Shown here piece after piece: positions 34,024 through 42,292 of a stretch of 64,000 bases of DNA (position 1 is the stretch's first letter; each line of letters begins with the position of its first letter). This DNA is from Ornithinibacillus sp047228935. GTDB taxonomy: Bacteria; Bacillota; Bacilli; Bacillales; Amphibacillaceae. Both the position numbers and the translations under genes were made by a program. A model generated the notes under the pieces. The model searched no databases. It was not told the origin of the DNA and saw only the letters and a program-made list of their open reading frames with translations. The stretch is from NCBI RefSeq assembly GCF_047228935.1, contig NZ_JBFEGG010000001.1, positions 1,054,001 to 1,118,000 of the forward strand, in the 5' to 3' direction.

Positions 34024-34805
34024 TAAGGTTGATTCAATTTTTGATAAAAGAAAGTATCTAGTAATTCCAACCCATATTTATTTGGGCTAAAGATCTGTTC
34101 GGTACTACCAACAAACAGTACCCCCTTTGATGTTAAGGATTCTGAAAAATTTTGATAGATTTTATCCTTAGCTGAATCTGTAAAATATATTAGTACATTC
34201 CTACAAATAATTAAATCAACTTGTTCCGGATAATTGTCTTCTAATAAGTTATGTTTTTTAAAATTAATCTGTCGTTTAATAGAAGAGTCTACTTCATATG
34301 TAATCCCGTTTTGCTTAAAGTATTTTTGTTTTAAATCGCTAGGTAATTCTTTTAACGCCTGTTCGTTATAAATACCCTGTCTTGCTTTTTCTAATACCTT
34401 TTCATCTATATCTGTTGCTAATATTTTTGCATTAATTTCTGGAAAATATTCCTTTAATAATATTGATATACTATATGGTTCTTCACCAGTAGAACACGCA
34501 GCACTCCAAATAAACATTTGATTATTATTCGATTTAATAGTGGGTATTACAATGTCTCTTAATACTTCCCACCGTTTCGGATTTCTATAAAACTCTGATA
34601 CGTTAATCGTTATTCTATCAATAAATTCATTTAATAATTCTCTTTCATTATTGATTGCTTCAAAATACGATGCAAAATCATGGTATCCTCTTTTATCACG
34701 CAATGAAGTCAACCTTCGTTTCATCTGAGCTTCCTTATATTGCTGAAGATCAATCCGAAACTTAGCATATACTTTCTCGGTGAATAATTGATAATCATCC
34801 CTCAT
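34023..34805 (-). CDS. cheR: Chemotaxis protein methyltransferase
   Basis: 260 residues. Methylates glutamates of chemoreceptors using SAM. N-terminal helical domain, then FIDRITINVSEFYRN, the SAM motif ACSTGEEPYSI, and DLIICRNVLIYF. The chemotaxis position between ndk and aroC is the same as in B. subtilis. Its presence implies a motile, chemotactic organism. Confidence 0.95.
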   Translation of the reverse strand: MRDDYQLFTEKVYAKFRIDLQQYKEAQMKRRLTSLRDKRGYHDFASYFEAINNERELLNEFIDRITINVSEFYRNPKRWEVLRDIVIPTIKSNNNQMFIWSAACSTGEEPYSISILLKEYFPEINAKILATDIDEKVLEKARQGIYNEQALKELPSDLKQKYFKQNGITYEVDSSIKRQINFKKHNLLEDNYPEQVDLIICRNVLIYFTDSAKDKIYQNFSESLTSKGVLFVGSTEQIFSPNKYGLELLDTFFYQKLNQP

Positions 34806-34852
34806 AGACCGCGCCTCTTTTTATTAATATACATAACCTTATATATCTAGTA

Positions 34853-34883
34853 AAATGCCTCCATTATTTAAACGGAGGCATTT
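34853..34883 (-). terminator. Terminator of ndk
   Basis: 10-bp perfect stem aaatgcctcc / ggaggcattt with an 11-base loop, followed by a short uuuua on the minus strand. Confidence 0.8.
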
Positions 34884-34890
34884 GAAAGTC

Positions 34891-35337
34891 TTAATAAATC
34901 CAAGTGCTATTTTGTTTTGAATAAGAAACTAATTCATTTTGGTTGAAGAATAAGTTAATTTCTCTTTCAGCACTTTCAGGTGAATCAGAACCATGAATAA
35001 TATTTTTGCCTACAGTTACTCCGAAATCACCTCTTACCGTACCAGGAAGAGCTTCTGCTGGGTTTGTTTTACCCATCATTTCACGAGCAGTACTAATCAC
35101 ATTTTCACCTTCCCAAACCATTGCAAAAACCGGTCCGGAAGTAATAAATTCAACTAATTCTCCAAAGAAAGGTCTTTCTTTATGTTCGCCATAATGCTCA
35201 CTAGCTAAGTCTTCAGAGATTTGCATTAATTTTGCACCCACTAATTTAAAGCCTTTTCTTTCAAATCGGTTTACAATTTCACCAACTAGATTTCGTTGTA
35301 CACCATCTGGTTTAACCATTAAAAATGTTTTTTCCAT
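34891..35337 (-). CDS. ndk: Nucleoside diphosphate kinase
   Basis: 148 residues. Transfers phosphate between NTPs and NDPs through a phosphohistidine. MEKTFLMVKPDGVQRNLVGEI at the N-terminus and the catalytic His in NIIHGSDSPESAEREI. Flanked by its own terminator, so it is probably monocistronic or at the end of the hepS-menG-hepT unit. Confidence 0.97.
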   Translation of the reverse strand: MEKTFLMVKPDGVQRNLVGEIVNRFERKGFKLVGAKLMQISEDLASEHYGEHKERPFFGELVEFITSGPVFAMVWEGENVISTAREMMGKTNPAEALPGTVRGDFGVTVGKNIIHGSDSPESAEREINLFFNQNELVSYSKQNSTWIY

Positions 35338-35421
35338 GTTTACACCTCATTTAAGTATGTCTATTCGGATTTATGTAACCGTTTAAATTCTATCAAACTT
35401 TTTCAAAAATAACAATATTAA

Positions 35422-36393
35422 CTATTGCTTTCTTTTTCCTATATACTTTGCAATCTGCTCTAGTGTAATTTTAGCCTTATTGTGTGGGAATTCTTTCAAC
35501 GTAAGCAAAGCTTTTTTTAAGTAGCGATCACTTATTTCATATGACCGTTCAATTGCGTTTGTTGCCTTTAAATTTCGTATGATTAGATCCATCTGATCTT
35601 TTGTAACTTCTTCGGGGTTAGTAAAGGTTTCTCTTAACAGCTGATTAAAATTCTCATTTCGTATTGCAAAAAGTACTGGCAACGTTACGTTCCCCTGAAA
35701 TAAATCATTACCCGCTGGTTTCCCTAACTCCTCAGATGAAGAAGTGAAATCCAAAATATCGTCAATGATTTGATAGCTCATACCTATATAATAACCATAT
35801 TGATATAATTTGTTTACTTCATATTCACTAAGGCCGGATGTCATAGCACCGAGCTTACAACTTGAAGCGATTAGTAACGCCGTTTTTCTTTTAATTCTTC
35901 GGAAGTACGTTCGAATAGTTTGATCCCAATTATATTTATCTTTAATTTGCTGAATCTCACCTAAACTAACTTCCACTAAAGCATCAGCTAATGTCTTATG
36001 TAATTGAGGATTATCAATGCGAGTTATCGTTTCCAATGCACGGGCTAAAATATAATCTCCAGTATACATTGCAACACGATTACCGTATTGTTTTTTAATT
36101 GTAGGCATTCCTCTTCTTAAAGCCGCGTCATCGATAACATCATCATGAACAAGAGTTGCCATATGAATAAGTTCTAGTGAAACAGCAACATTTTTAATTT
36201 GTTCAAGATTAACCTTACCAAATTGACTAGATAACAAAACAAAGACAGGCCGAATACGCTTCCCTCCTGCCTTAAGTAGCTGTGTTGATGCTTCTCTTAG
36301 CACCGGGTGGTTGGCCTGGATTGCATCCATTAAAGATGATTCAATTAAGTCGAGATCTTTCTTTAGGTAGTTATAAGTTTTTGGTAATTTCAT
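35422..36393 (-). CDS. hepT: Heptaprenyl diphosphate synthase component II
   Basis: 323 residues from the ATG at 36393 (an ATG three codons earlier sits too near the aaaggtg site). Catalytic subunit that builds the C35 side chain of menaquinone-7. The two aspartate-rich motifs are HDDVIDD and IDDILD; GGKRIRPVFVLL is the substrate-binding stretch. Works with HepS, encoded two genes upstream. A short hairpin with a U-tract (about 35408-35430) overlaps its 3' end. Confidence 0.94.
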   Translation of the reverse strand: MKLPKTYNYLKKDLDLIESSLMDAIQANHPVLREASTQLLKAGGKRIRPVFVLLSSQFGKVNLEQIKNVAVSLELIHMATLVHDDVIDDAALRRGMPTIKKQYGNRVAMYTGDYILARALETITRIDNPQLHKTLADALVEVSLGEIQQIKDKYNWDQTIRTYFRRIKRKTALLIASSCKLGAMTSGLSEYEVNKLYQYGYYIGMSYQIIDDILDFTSSSEELGKPAGNDLFQGNVTLPVLFAIRNENFNQLLRETFTNPEEVTKDQMDLIIRNLKATNAIERSYEISDRYLKKALLTLKEFPHNKAKITLEQIAKYIGKRKQ

Positions 36394-36431
36394 GTAATTC
36401 ATTCACCTTTTGTTAGTTAAAACTTATGATT

Positions 36432-37139
36432 TTATTTTACACCCTTGTGCATGGCAGCAACCCCACCGGTATAACTTTTAACCTGTACAGTTGAAAATCC
36501 CGCATCCAAGAACATTTGCTTTAATGTTTGTTTATCAGGAAATGTACGTGTAGATTCGTTTAACCAAGCGTACTCTTGATAGCTCTTGGCAAAGATTCTT
36601 CCAAATAGTGGCATGATAAAACGGAAATAAAAGAAATATAATTGTTTAAATCCAACCATCGTTGGCTGAGATGTTTCTAAGCAAGCAACTACTCCACCGG
36701 GTTTTACAACTCGATACATTTCCTTTAACACGGTCATATAATCCGGAACATTTCTAAGTCCGAATCCGATTGTTACATAATCAAAAGAATTATCTTCAAA
36801 TGGTAATTCCATTGCATTGCCATGAAGAAATTCTAAATGATCGTATTGTAATTCATTATTTTTTCCTTTAGCAATGGATAACATGTTTTGACTGAAGTCA
36901 AGTCCAATAACCTTTCCATTCGCTCCAACAGCTTCGGCTAAAGATATAGACCAATCTCCAGTTCCACAACAAACATCTAAAGCAGATGCTTCTTTAGAAA
37001 CTTTCATTTCCTTCATAACATCTCTTCTCCAGGCTTTATGTCTTTGAAAGGAAATGATAGAGTTCATCCTATCGTAATTATCGTATATTTTCTCAAACAC
37101 ATGATGTACACGTTCTTCCTTTGATTTTTCTTGCATCAT
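36432..37139 (-). CDS. menG: Demethylmenaquinone methyltransferase
   Basis: 235 residues (also called menH or ubiE). SAM-dependent last step of menaquinone synthesis. SAM motif DVCCGTGDWSISLAEAVG, then NAMELPFEDNSFDYVTIGFGLRN and C-terminal YTGGVAAMHKG, all UbiE/MenG hallmarks. ATG overlaps the hepS stop (TAATG). It sits between the two prenyl synthase subunits, the standard arrangement. Confidence 0.96.
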   Translation of the reverse strand: MMQEKSKEERVHHVFEKIYDNYDRMNSIISFQRHKAWRRDVMKEMKVSKEASALDVCCGTGDWSISLAEAVGANGKVIGLDFSQNMLSIAKGKNNELQYDHLEFLHGNAMELPFEDNSFDYVTIGFGLRNVPDYMTVLKEMYRVVKPGGVVACLETSQPTMVGFKQLYFFYFRFIMPLFGRIFAKSYQEYAWLNESTRTFPDKQTLKQMFLDAGFSTVQVKSYTGGVAAMHKGVK

Positions 37140-37858
37140 TAATCCATCTCCAGAGAGGTATGTTGAAAAACAATTGAGTGAAGTAATCGCACTAAGTCAT
37201 GTTTATACGTATCTTCAACTTGCAAATCTTCTATCATACCTTTTGTTTTGTTCACTTGTCTTTCTAATACGCGCTTTTTATCTGATTCAATCACTTTATC
37301 GTCTGACCTTATAATATAACTTGCTAAAAGTAATTCTTCAATAACTGGTAACTCATCAGTAACTTTAACATGGTAAGCTATATGTTTAATCAATGTTGTA
37401 TTTATTTCTTTTTGAATGTTCAAGTAAGTTTCTATTGATTCATATTCTAAAAAATATAATTCCATTTTTAATTCATTTATATGTTTTATCGCTGTAGCAA
37501 GGACAGTAATATACTCACGTTCTCCTATATCTGAAAGCATCTGATAATAAAGCCCGCTATAATAATCCCCTGCCAAAATAGATAACTGACTACCAACACT
37601 TATTGAAGGATCTTGTTCACCTTTATAGTCCGGTATTTGATCATGTATATCAAGAGCAATCTGTACAAGCATAGTCGTAATAATAAGCTCTGTTCTAACT
37701 TTTGGGGCTAATGTTGTCTTAGTCAAAATATGATTAAGAAAGTAAAGTTTATTTTCATCAATTTCGGGGTTTTCTATATGTTGTTTGAGGAAAGTATGCT
37801 GTACCTTCTCTCTAACCCGTAAAGTCAATTGTTGTAATTCCCTCTCCATTGTGTGCAA
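37139..37858 (-). CDS. hepS: Heptaprenyl diphosphate synthase component I
   Basis: About 239 residues. Non-catalytic partner of HepT that sets product length to C35. Helical; GSQLSILAGDYYSGLYYQML and IALDIHDQI match HepS. Start is uncertain: aagg lies 8 bases before a TTG at 37858, while the ATG at 37864 and GTG at 37867 are too close and the ATG at 37849 too far. First gene of hepS-menG-hepT. Confidence 0.88.
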   Translation of the reverse strand: MHTMERELQQLTLRVREKVQHTFLKQHIENPEIDENKLYFLNHILTKTTLAPKVRTELIITTMLVQIALDIHDQIPDYKGEQDPSISVGSQLSILAGDYYSGLYYQMLSDIGEREYITVLATAIKHINELKMELYFLEYESIETYLNIQKEINTTLIKHIAYHVKVTDELPVIEELLLASYIIRSDDKVIESDKKRVLERQVNKTKGMIEDLQVEDTYKHDLVRLLHSIVFQHTSLEMD

Positions 37859-37975
37859 TATCATCACCTTAGCCCTTCAAGCCTTTTTGTTGCTTGTGTT
37901 ATTATAACATATTTATCTATCCCTGGTGGTTCAAAAGTTCTAATATGTATGTATATAAGATAATACTTATATGGT

Positions 37976-38191
37976 TTAGCTATTCGTTATTTCTCCATGA
38001 CTTGTTTGGATAACTGCTTTTCCCCTTACCTTTACCGCCGAGGTGTGTTCCGTAAACTGAGCGATCATTATTTCACCTTTATCTAATTTCTCTGAGTGGT
38101 GAAATTTCGTATCCGATCCCCTTGTCAACCCAATTACATTAACACCGTCTTCGAGTGCTTTAATAACAAAAAAGTCATTATTTGCATTCAT
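37976..38191 (-). CDS. mtrB: Tryptophan RNA-binding attenuation protein TRAP
   Basis: 71 residues. Forms an 11-subunit ring that, with tryptophan bound, wraps GAG/UAG repeats in trp leader RNAs. The sequence is nearly that of B. subtilis TRAP: DGVNVIGLTRGSDTKFHHSE, GEIMIAQFTEHTSA and VRGKAVIQT with the RNA-contacting Lys/Arg. The ATG at 38191 has aaggag 8 bases upstream. Normally paired with mtrA (folE); here the upstream neighbour is hbs beyond a terminator, and no mtrA is present. The trp operon itself is not in the window. Confidence 0.96.
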   Translation of the reverse strand: MNANNDFFVIKALEDGVNVIGLTRGSDTKFHHSEKLDKGEIMIAQFTEHTSAVKVRGKAVIQTSHGEITNS

Positions 38192-38257
38192 ACTTATCAC
38201 TCCTTAGGTATATTGCTAATAGTATTATCGCTTTATGAAGTAATATGAAAAGAAAAA

Positions 38258-38280
38258 AGGGTGCGTATGAACGCACCCTT
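38258..38280 (-). terminator. Terminator of hbs
   Basis: Perfect 10-bp stem aagggtgcgt / acgcaccctt with a 3-base loop, followed by UUUUCUUUU on the minus strand. Confidence 0.93.
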
Positions 38281-38296
38281 TAACCCTATGTACGTA

Positions 38297-38569
38297 TTAT
38301 TTTACGCTGTCTTTAAGGGCTTTACCTGGCTTGAAAGCAGGAACTTTGCTTGCAGGGATTTCGATTTCTTCTCCAGTTTGTGGGTTACGCCCTTTACGTG
38401 CAGAACGCTCACGTACTTCGAAGTTACCGAAACCGATTAATTGCACTTTTTCACCTTTTTTAAGTGAATCCATGACAGCTTCGAAAACTGCATCAACAGC
38501 TTTTGTAGCATCTTTCTTAGAAAGTTCGCTCTTTTCAGCAACAGCATTTACTAAATCTGTTTTATTCAT
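38297..38569 (-). CDS. hbs: HU-type DNA-binding protein HBsu
   Basis: 90 residues from the ATG at 38569, which has gggaggaggtg upstream; the longer frame is not homologous. Nucleoid protein that bends DNA as a dimer. Signature: GFGNFEVRERSARKGRNPQT, the beta-arm that inserts in the minor groove. Followed by a strong terminator. The 350-base upstream stretch contains the spoIVA terminator and presumably the hbs promoter, but no box I trust. Confidence 0.97.
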   Translation of the reverse strand: MNKTDLVNAVAEKSELSKKDATKAVDAVFEAVMDSLKKGEKVQLIGFGNFEVRERSARKGRNPQTGEEIEIPASKVPAFKPGKALKDSVK

Positions 38570-38889
38570 GACATTCACCTCCTCCCAAAAATGATTTCGG
38601 GTCACATTGGTACAAATATGTCTCTCTCATCATTTGTTAACCAATTTACCAACTTTTATACTTGAATGCCCCTATAATCAATAGTGACAAGGCTAATATT
38701 AAACGAGATTACTTTAAAATTCAACAAAAAATTACTATTTTTTCATATTTTATTCGATATTTCATAGATTACAGCCGATTCAATACCATTTTATGGAAAA
38801 AACAAAGATATAACAGTAAATTCCCTTTAATGGAAATATTCGCTAGAAAGTTATAATATCCTTCTTATTTCTTCAAGTTTAACAAAAAA

Positions 38890-38920
38890 AATAAACAGCA
38901 GCTATTAGCTGCTGTTTATT
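38890..38920 (-). terminator. Terminator of spoIVA
   Basis: Perfect 14-bp stem aataaacagcagct / agctgctgtttatt with a 3-base loop, then U8 on the minus strand. It starts immediately after the spoIVA stop codon. The rest of the 38570-38889 gap holds no convincing gene. Confidence 0.95.
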
Positions 38921-40399
38921 TTATAAGATAATTGCAATCATTCCACCGGAGCCTTCATTAATAATTCTCTCCAATGTTTCTTTTAATTTATATCGAGCGT
39001 TTTCTGGCATAAGTGAAATTTTAGCTTGAATGCCTTCTCTCACAATAGAACTTAATGATCTACCAAATATATCTGATTCCCAAATTGATAATGGGTCTTC
39101 TTCAAAGTCTTGCATTAAGTATCTCACAAGCTCTTCACTTTGTTTCTCGGTACCTATAATAGGTGCAAATTCAGATTCTACTTCTACTTTTATCATATGA
39201 ATAGATGGTGCGACTGCTTTTAGCCTTACACCGAATCTAGAACCTTGCCGGATAATTTCTGGTTCTTCCAGTTCCATATCCTCTAGGCTAGGTGCTGCAA
39301 TCCCGTATCCAGTTTGTTTTACCATTTGTAGAGCGCTTGCTACTTGGTCATACTGTCTTTTTGCATAAGCAAAGTCTTGCATTAGCTCTAACAAGTGGTC
39401 CTTTCCTCGTATTTCAACACCTACTATTTCTTTTAATACTTGATCGTATAGGTAATCTGGAGCATGTAAGTCAATTTCTGCAATGCCTTCCCCCATCTCC
39501 ATGCCAGCTAAGTTAGCTTTGTCAATATAATCATAGTCTGCAAAATCACCAACAATATGGTCTACATCACGAAGTCTTTTAATATTTTTTACGGTAGATT
39601 GAATAGCTTCTTGATAGCTTTCTCTTAACCAATGATCTTCTTTTAAGACCATTACCCAGCTAGGGAGATTAACATTTACTTCCAATACAGGAAATTCATA
39701 TAAAGCTTCGCGTAACACGTTATAAACATCATGCTCTGTCATAGACTCAACACTCATGGCTAATACCGGAATATCATACTTTTCCGACAGTTCTTGTCTA
39801 AGTAGTTCTGTTTCCTGACTAGTTGGGTGAACCGAGTTAACAACCATAATAAACGGCTTACCAACTTCCTTTAGTTCCTCTACTACTTTAGACTCTGCAT
39901 CCACATATCCGCTTCTTTCAATATCTCCGATAGATCCATCTGTCGTAACAACAACACCAATAGTAGAATGTTCTTGAATTACTTTTCTTGTTCCTATTTC
40001 TGCCGCATCATGAAATGGAATTGGTTCTTCATACCAAGGGGTATTAATCATTCTTGGTCCGTTCTCATCTTCAAACCCTTTTGCTCCGTCTACCGCATAA
40101 CCAACACAATCTACTAGTCTAATATTTACATCTAGACCTTCCTCAACCGTTACATTAACTGCTTGGTTAGGAATAAATTTCGGTTCTGTTGTCATGATGG
40201 TTTTTCCAGCTGCACTTTGAGGTAGTTCATCCTGTGCTCTAACCTTTTCACTTTCATCTTCGATATTTGGTAGAACAACTAGCTCCATAAACTTCTTGAT
40301 GAAAGTTGATTTCCCTGTTCGAACAGCTCCAACAATACCTAGGTATATATCGCCGTTCGTACGTTTTGAAATATCTTTAAAAATATCTACCTTTTTCAA
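38921..40399 (-). CDS. spoIVA: Stage IV sporulation protein A (spore coat morphogenetic ATPase)
   Basis: 492 residues, identical in length to the B. subtilis protein. Polymerises on the forespore surface using ATP to form the coat's basement layer. Walker A is GAVRTGKST at about 24-32, with the TTEPKF switch-type and DxxG-like DCVGYAVDGA blocks after it. C-terminus ends LERIINEGSGGMIAIIL, which anchors to SpoVM. Preceded by a plausible sigma-E promoter. Confidence 0.98.
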   Translation of the reverse strand: MKKVDIFKDISKRTNGDIYLGIVGAVRTGKSTFIKKFMELVVLPNIEDESEKVRAQDELPQSAAGKTIMTTEPKFIPNQAVNVTVEEGLDVNIRLVDCVGYAVDGAKGFEDENGPRMINTPWYEEPIPFHDAAEIGTRKVIQEHSTIGVVVTTDGSIGDIERSGYVDAESKVVEELKEVGKPFIMVVNSVHPTSQETELLRQELSEKYDIPVLAMSVESMTEHDVYNVLREALYEFPVLEVNVNLPSWVMVLKEDHWLRESYQEAIQSTVKNIKRLRDVDHIVGDFADYDYIDKANLAGMEMGEGIAEIDLHAPDYLYDQVLKEIVGVEIRGKDHLLELMQDFAYAKRQYDQVASALQMVKQTGYGIAAPSLEDMELEEPEIIRQGSRFGVRLKAVAPSIHMIKVEVESEFAPIIGTEKQSEELVRYLMQDFEEDPLSIWESDIFGRSLSSIVREGIQAKISLMPENARYKLKETLERIINEGSGGMIAIIL

Positions 40400-40459
40400 A
40401 CGATCCCCTCCCGATCACTACAATATTAAATGAACAAACTACGAATAATTGACATTACA

Positions 40460-40489
40460 ATTCTATGATGTTGTCCTATCAAATTATGA
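40460..40489 (-). promoter_or_regulatory. Candidate sigma-E promoter of spoIVA
   Basis: TCATAATT (40482-40489) and CATAGAAT (40460-40467) on the minus strand with 14 bases between, close to the mother-cell sigma-E consensus (TCATATT...CATACAAT). About 60 bases upstream of spoIVA. Besides this and the yphF terminator, the 355-base gap 40400-40754 shows nothing I can support. Confidence 0.6.
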
Positions 40490-40705
40490 CTTAATATATG
40501 CAAAAGAATTAAAATAAATGATAAAGTTCATTAATAAAACTCTAATTTCCTTTTTAGTGGAATCTGCTAGGTGTACTAAATATGAAAATTCTCATACTAA
40601 CATGTTTTTTTATGAACTTTTCTAAATATGAGAGGAAATAGAGAACTCTTTAGATATTTCCTTATTCGTAGCTCGATATTTTTTTAATCACCAAGTCACA
40701 GCAAT

Positions 40706-40739
40706 AAAAAACCCCTGCAACAAATATATGCTGCAAGGG
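40706..40739 (-). terminator. Terminator of yphF
   Basis: Stem cccttgcagca / tgttgcagggg (one G-U, one A-C type mismatch), then UUUUUUAUU on the minus strand, 15 bases after the yphF stop. Confidence 0.8.
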
Positions 40740-40754
40740 AATAATTATGAAAAA

Positions 40755-41474
40755 TTATTCAGTCATGAACACTGGCTCTTCATCCTTTATGGTATAAGGT
40801 AGTGAATAAACAGGTAGAAAAGGTGTATTTTCAGCTAATAGAAAGCGAATGTCTTCCCCTTCTTGATAGCTATGATCATATTCTTTTAAAGCGTTATTTA
40901 ATTCAATTCTGTAGTCAATAAAAGTTGTACCATTGCTATCCATTACAATCGGTAATACGGCATCAGAATAGGGGCTATTAATAGTAGGTGCATGTTCTAA
41001 TCCAAGTTTTTCATAATCAATAGTGTATAAGCCATTACCTACAACTTCACCAAAGGGAGGATACAGGTTCTTATCACGGTATAAATTAATCTTAACATTT
41101 ATACCTCGAAGCCCTTCGGTAGTACGCAAATCAATTAATTTAACTTCTGGATTTGTTTCTGGATTTATAATAGCATATTGATATATTCCGCCATTTTCAT
41201 ATGCATTACCAGGAACCTCTGCTAAAGTTCCTTGTTCTTTTAAAAGATTAAAATCGACAATATATTTTTCAAAGATAGGAGTATCATTTGACTTAGTGCG
41301 AATTGGTAATAATCCATTCGTACGCTCACGATAATCATCTACTGCAGATTGAACCATATCAAGCTGTGCCTGATTAGGAATTTGATTCTTTTCTAGCTGG
41401 CTACTTGGATATAAACAACCACTTAATATAAATAACACCAGTGCTAGCACAACAAATTTATATGTATGTTTCAT
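40755..41474 (-). CDS. yphF: YphF-like lipoprotein
   Basis: 239 residues. Type II signal peptide with lipobox LSGC (Cys at about residue 20) and a hydrophilic extracytoplasmic domain. Pattern QAQLDMVQSAVDDYRERTNGLLPI and the acidic C-terminus match the YphF family, conserved beside spoIVA. Function unknown. Confidence 0.83.
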   Translation of the reverse strand: MKHTYKFVVLALVLFILSGCLYPSSQLEKNQIPNQAQLDMVQSAVDDYRERTNGLLPIRTKSNDTPIFEKYIVDFNLLKEQGTLAEVPGNAYENGGIYQYAIINPETNPEVKLIDLRTTEGLRGINVKINLYRDKNLYPPFGEVVGNGLYTIDYEKLGLEHAPTINSPYSDAVLPIVMDSNGTTFIDYRIELNNALKEYDHSYQEGEDIRFLLAENTPFLPVYSLPYTIKDEEPVFMTE

Positions 41475-41497
41475 TCATTCATTTACCTCCGTATGCA

Positions 41498-41695
41498 TTA
41501 TATAGTTGGTCCACTAAATACGATATAAAGTATGATTATACCTCCTAGGAACAAACTAACATATGCTAAAAATGATACCATGACAGATAAGAATCCTTTT
41601 AGCTTATGTCTAGCTAGAACGATAAGTCCGATAGCTAAAATTAATAGACCCATGCCAGCGAAAGAAATCCACATATTAAGCATTGATTCTGACAT
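41498..41695 (-). CDS. yphE: YphE family small membrane protein (DUF2768)
   Basis: 65 residues from the ATG at 41695 (agaggtg upstream). Two membrane segments with a conserved RHKLKG loop. Family of unknown function next to yphF. Cotranscribed with yphF, 23 bases apart. Confidence 0.82.
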   Translation of the reverse strand: MSESMLNMWISFAGMGLLILAIGLIVLARHKLKGFLSVMVSFLAYVSLFLGGIIILYIVFSGPTI

Positions 41696-41836
41696 ATTTT
41701 CACCTCTATGTTTTCCATTTTCATGCATCCGTTATTATACCATATAGTATTAAATTGAGCATTTAATTATAAGACTAGCACCTATATTGTGACACTTAAA
41801 TATCGATTCAATAAAGCGTAAAGGAATATAAAAAAT

Positions 41837-41867
41837 CCAGGAGGAAGAGGGGCCGTCTTCATCCTGG
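41837..41867 (-). terminator. Terminator downstream of spoVIF
   Basis: Stem ccagga-tgaaga / tcttcc-tcctgg with one mismatch and a 7-base GC-rich loop, followed by AUUUUUUAU on the minus strand. It lies about 100 bases past the spoVIF stop. Confidence 0.85.
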
Positions 41868-41968
41868 CTTGACTAAATAATACCCACGCAGGCTCTATCT
41901 ATGAATGCTTGTGCGTTTTATTTTATGCGAGTAGACGCGAGGTTGTATCCTCACCTGCCCAAGTCTCG

Positions 41969-42229
41969 TTATTTTTTAAACAATTGATTCAGTGAATTAA
42001 GATCTCCTGGAACTTTATTATTCGTTATAGATTTCACAATTTTGTCTTCTTTTTCTTTCGAGATGGGTTTATTCGCCATTTTCGCTAATTGCCTTACGAG
42101 CCTTCGAACGGTTTTCTCATCCGAAAAATTGGCATTTTTAACTGAATCAGCAACTTTATAAATTTCGCTTGGACTAATACCTGCTGATTGCTGAATTTTG
42201 TCAAAAGGATTGTTACCTTTATTGCTCAC
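41969..42229 (-). CDS. spoVIF: Stage VI sporulation protein F
   Basis: 86 residues, basic and helical. Matches the SpoVIF (YjcC) family by NNPFDKIQQSAG.SPSEIYKVADSVKNANF and KTVRRLVRQLAKMANKP. In B. subtilis SpoVIF is a mother-cell protein needed for late coat assembly. Its position between yphE and gpsA, near spoIVA, differs from B. subtilis, where yjcC is far away; it could be a paralogue of the same domain. Confidence 0.8.
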   Translation of the reverse strand: MSNKGNNPFDKIQQSAGISPSEIYKVADSVKNANFSDEKTVRRLVRQLAKMANKPISKEKEDKIVKSITNNKVPGDLNSLNQLFKK

Positions 42230-42292
42230 ACGCTCGCCTCCTTGCTGCTAGATTACTTCAACATAGTATATGCAAGGAATTTTGGCAGTGTG

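Noticed and set aside
38662..38856. 64-codon + strand ORF in the hbs-spoIVA gap
   Set aside because: No ribosome site, Lys/Phe/Ile-biased translation of A/T-rich DNA, and it overlaps the expected hbs promoter region.
40581..40640. 19-codon + strand ORF in the spoIVA-yphF gap
   Set aside because: No ribosome site and no similarity to a known short peptide.
41837..41968. tRNA or tmRNA between yphE and spoVIF
   Set aside because: No cloverleaf, no T-loop gttcgaatc and no CCA-type acceptor could be found; only local hairpins.
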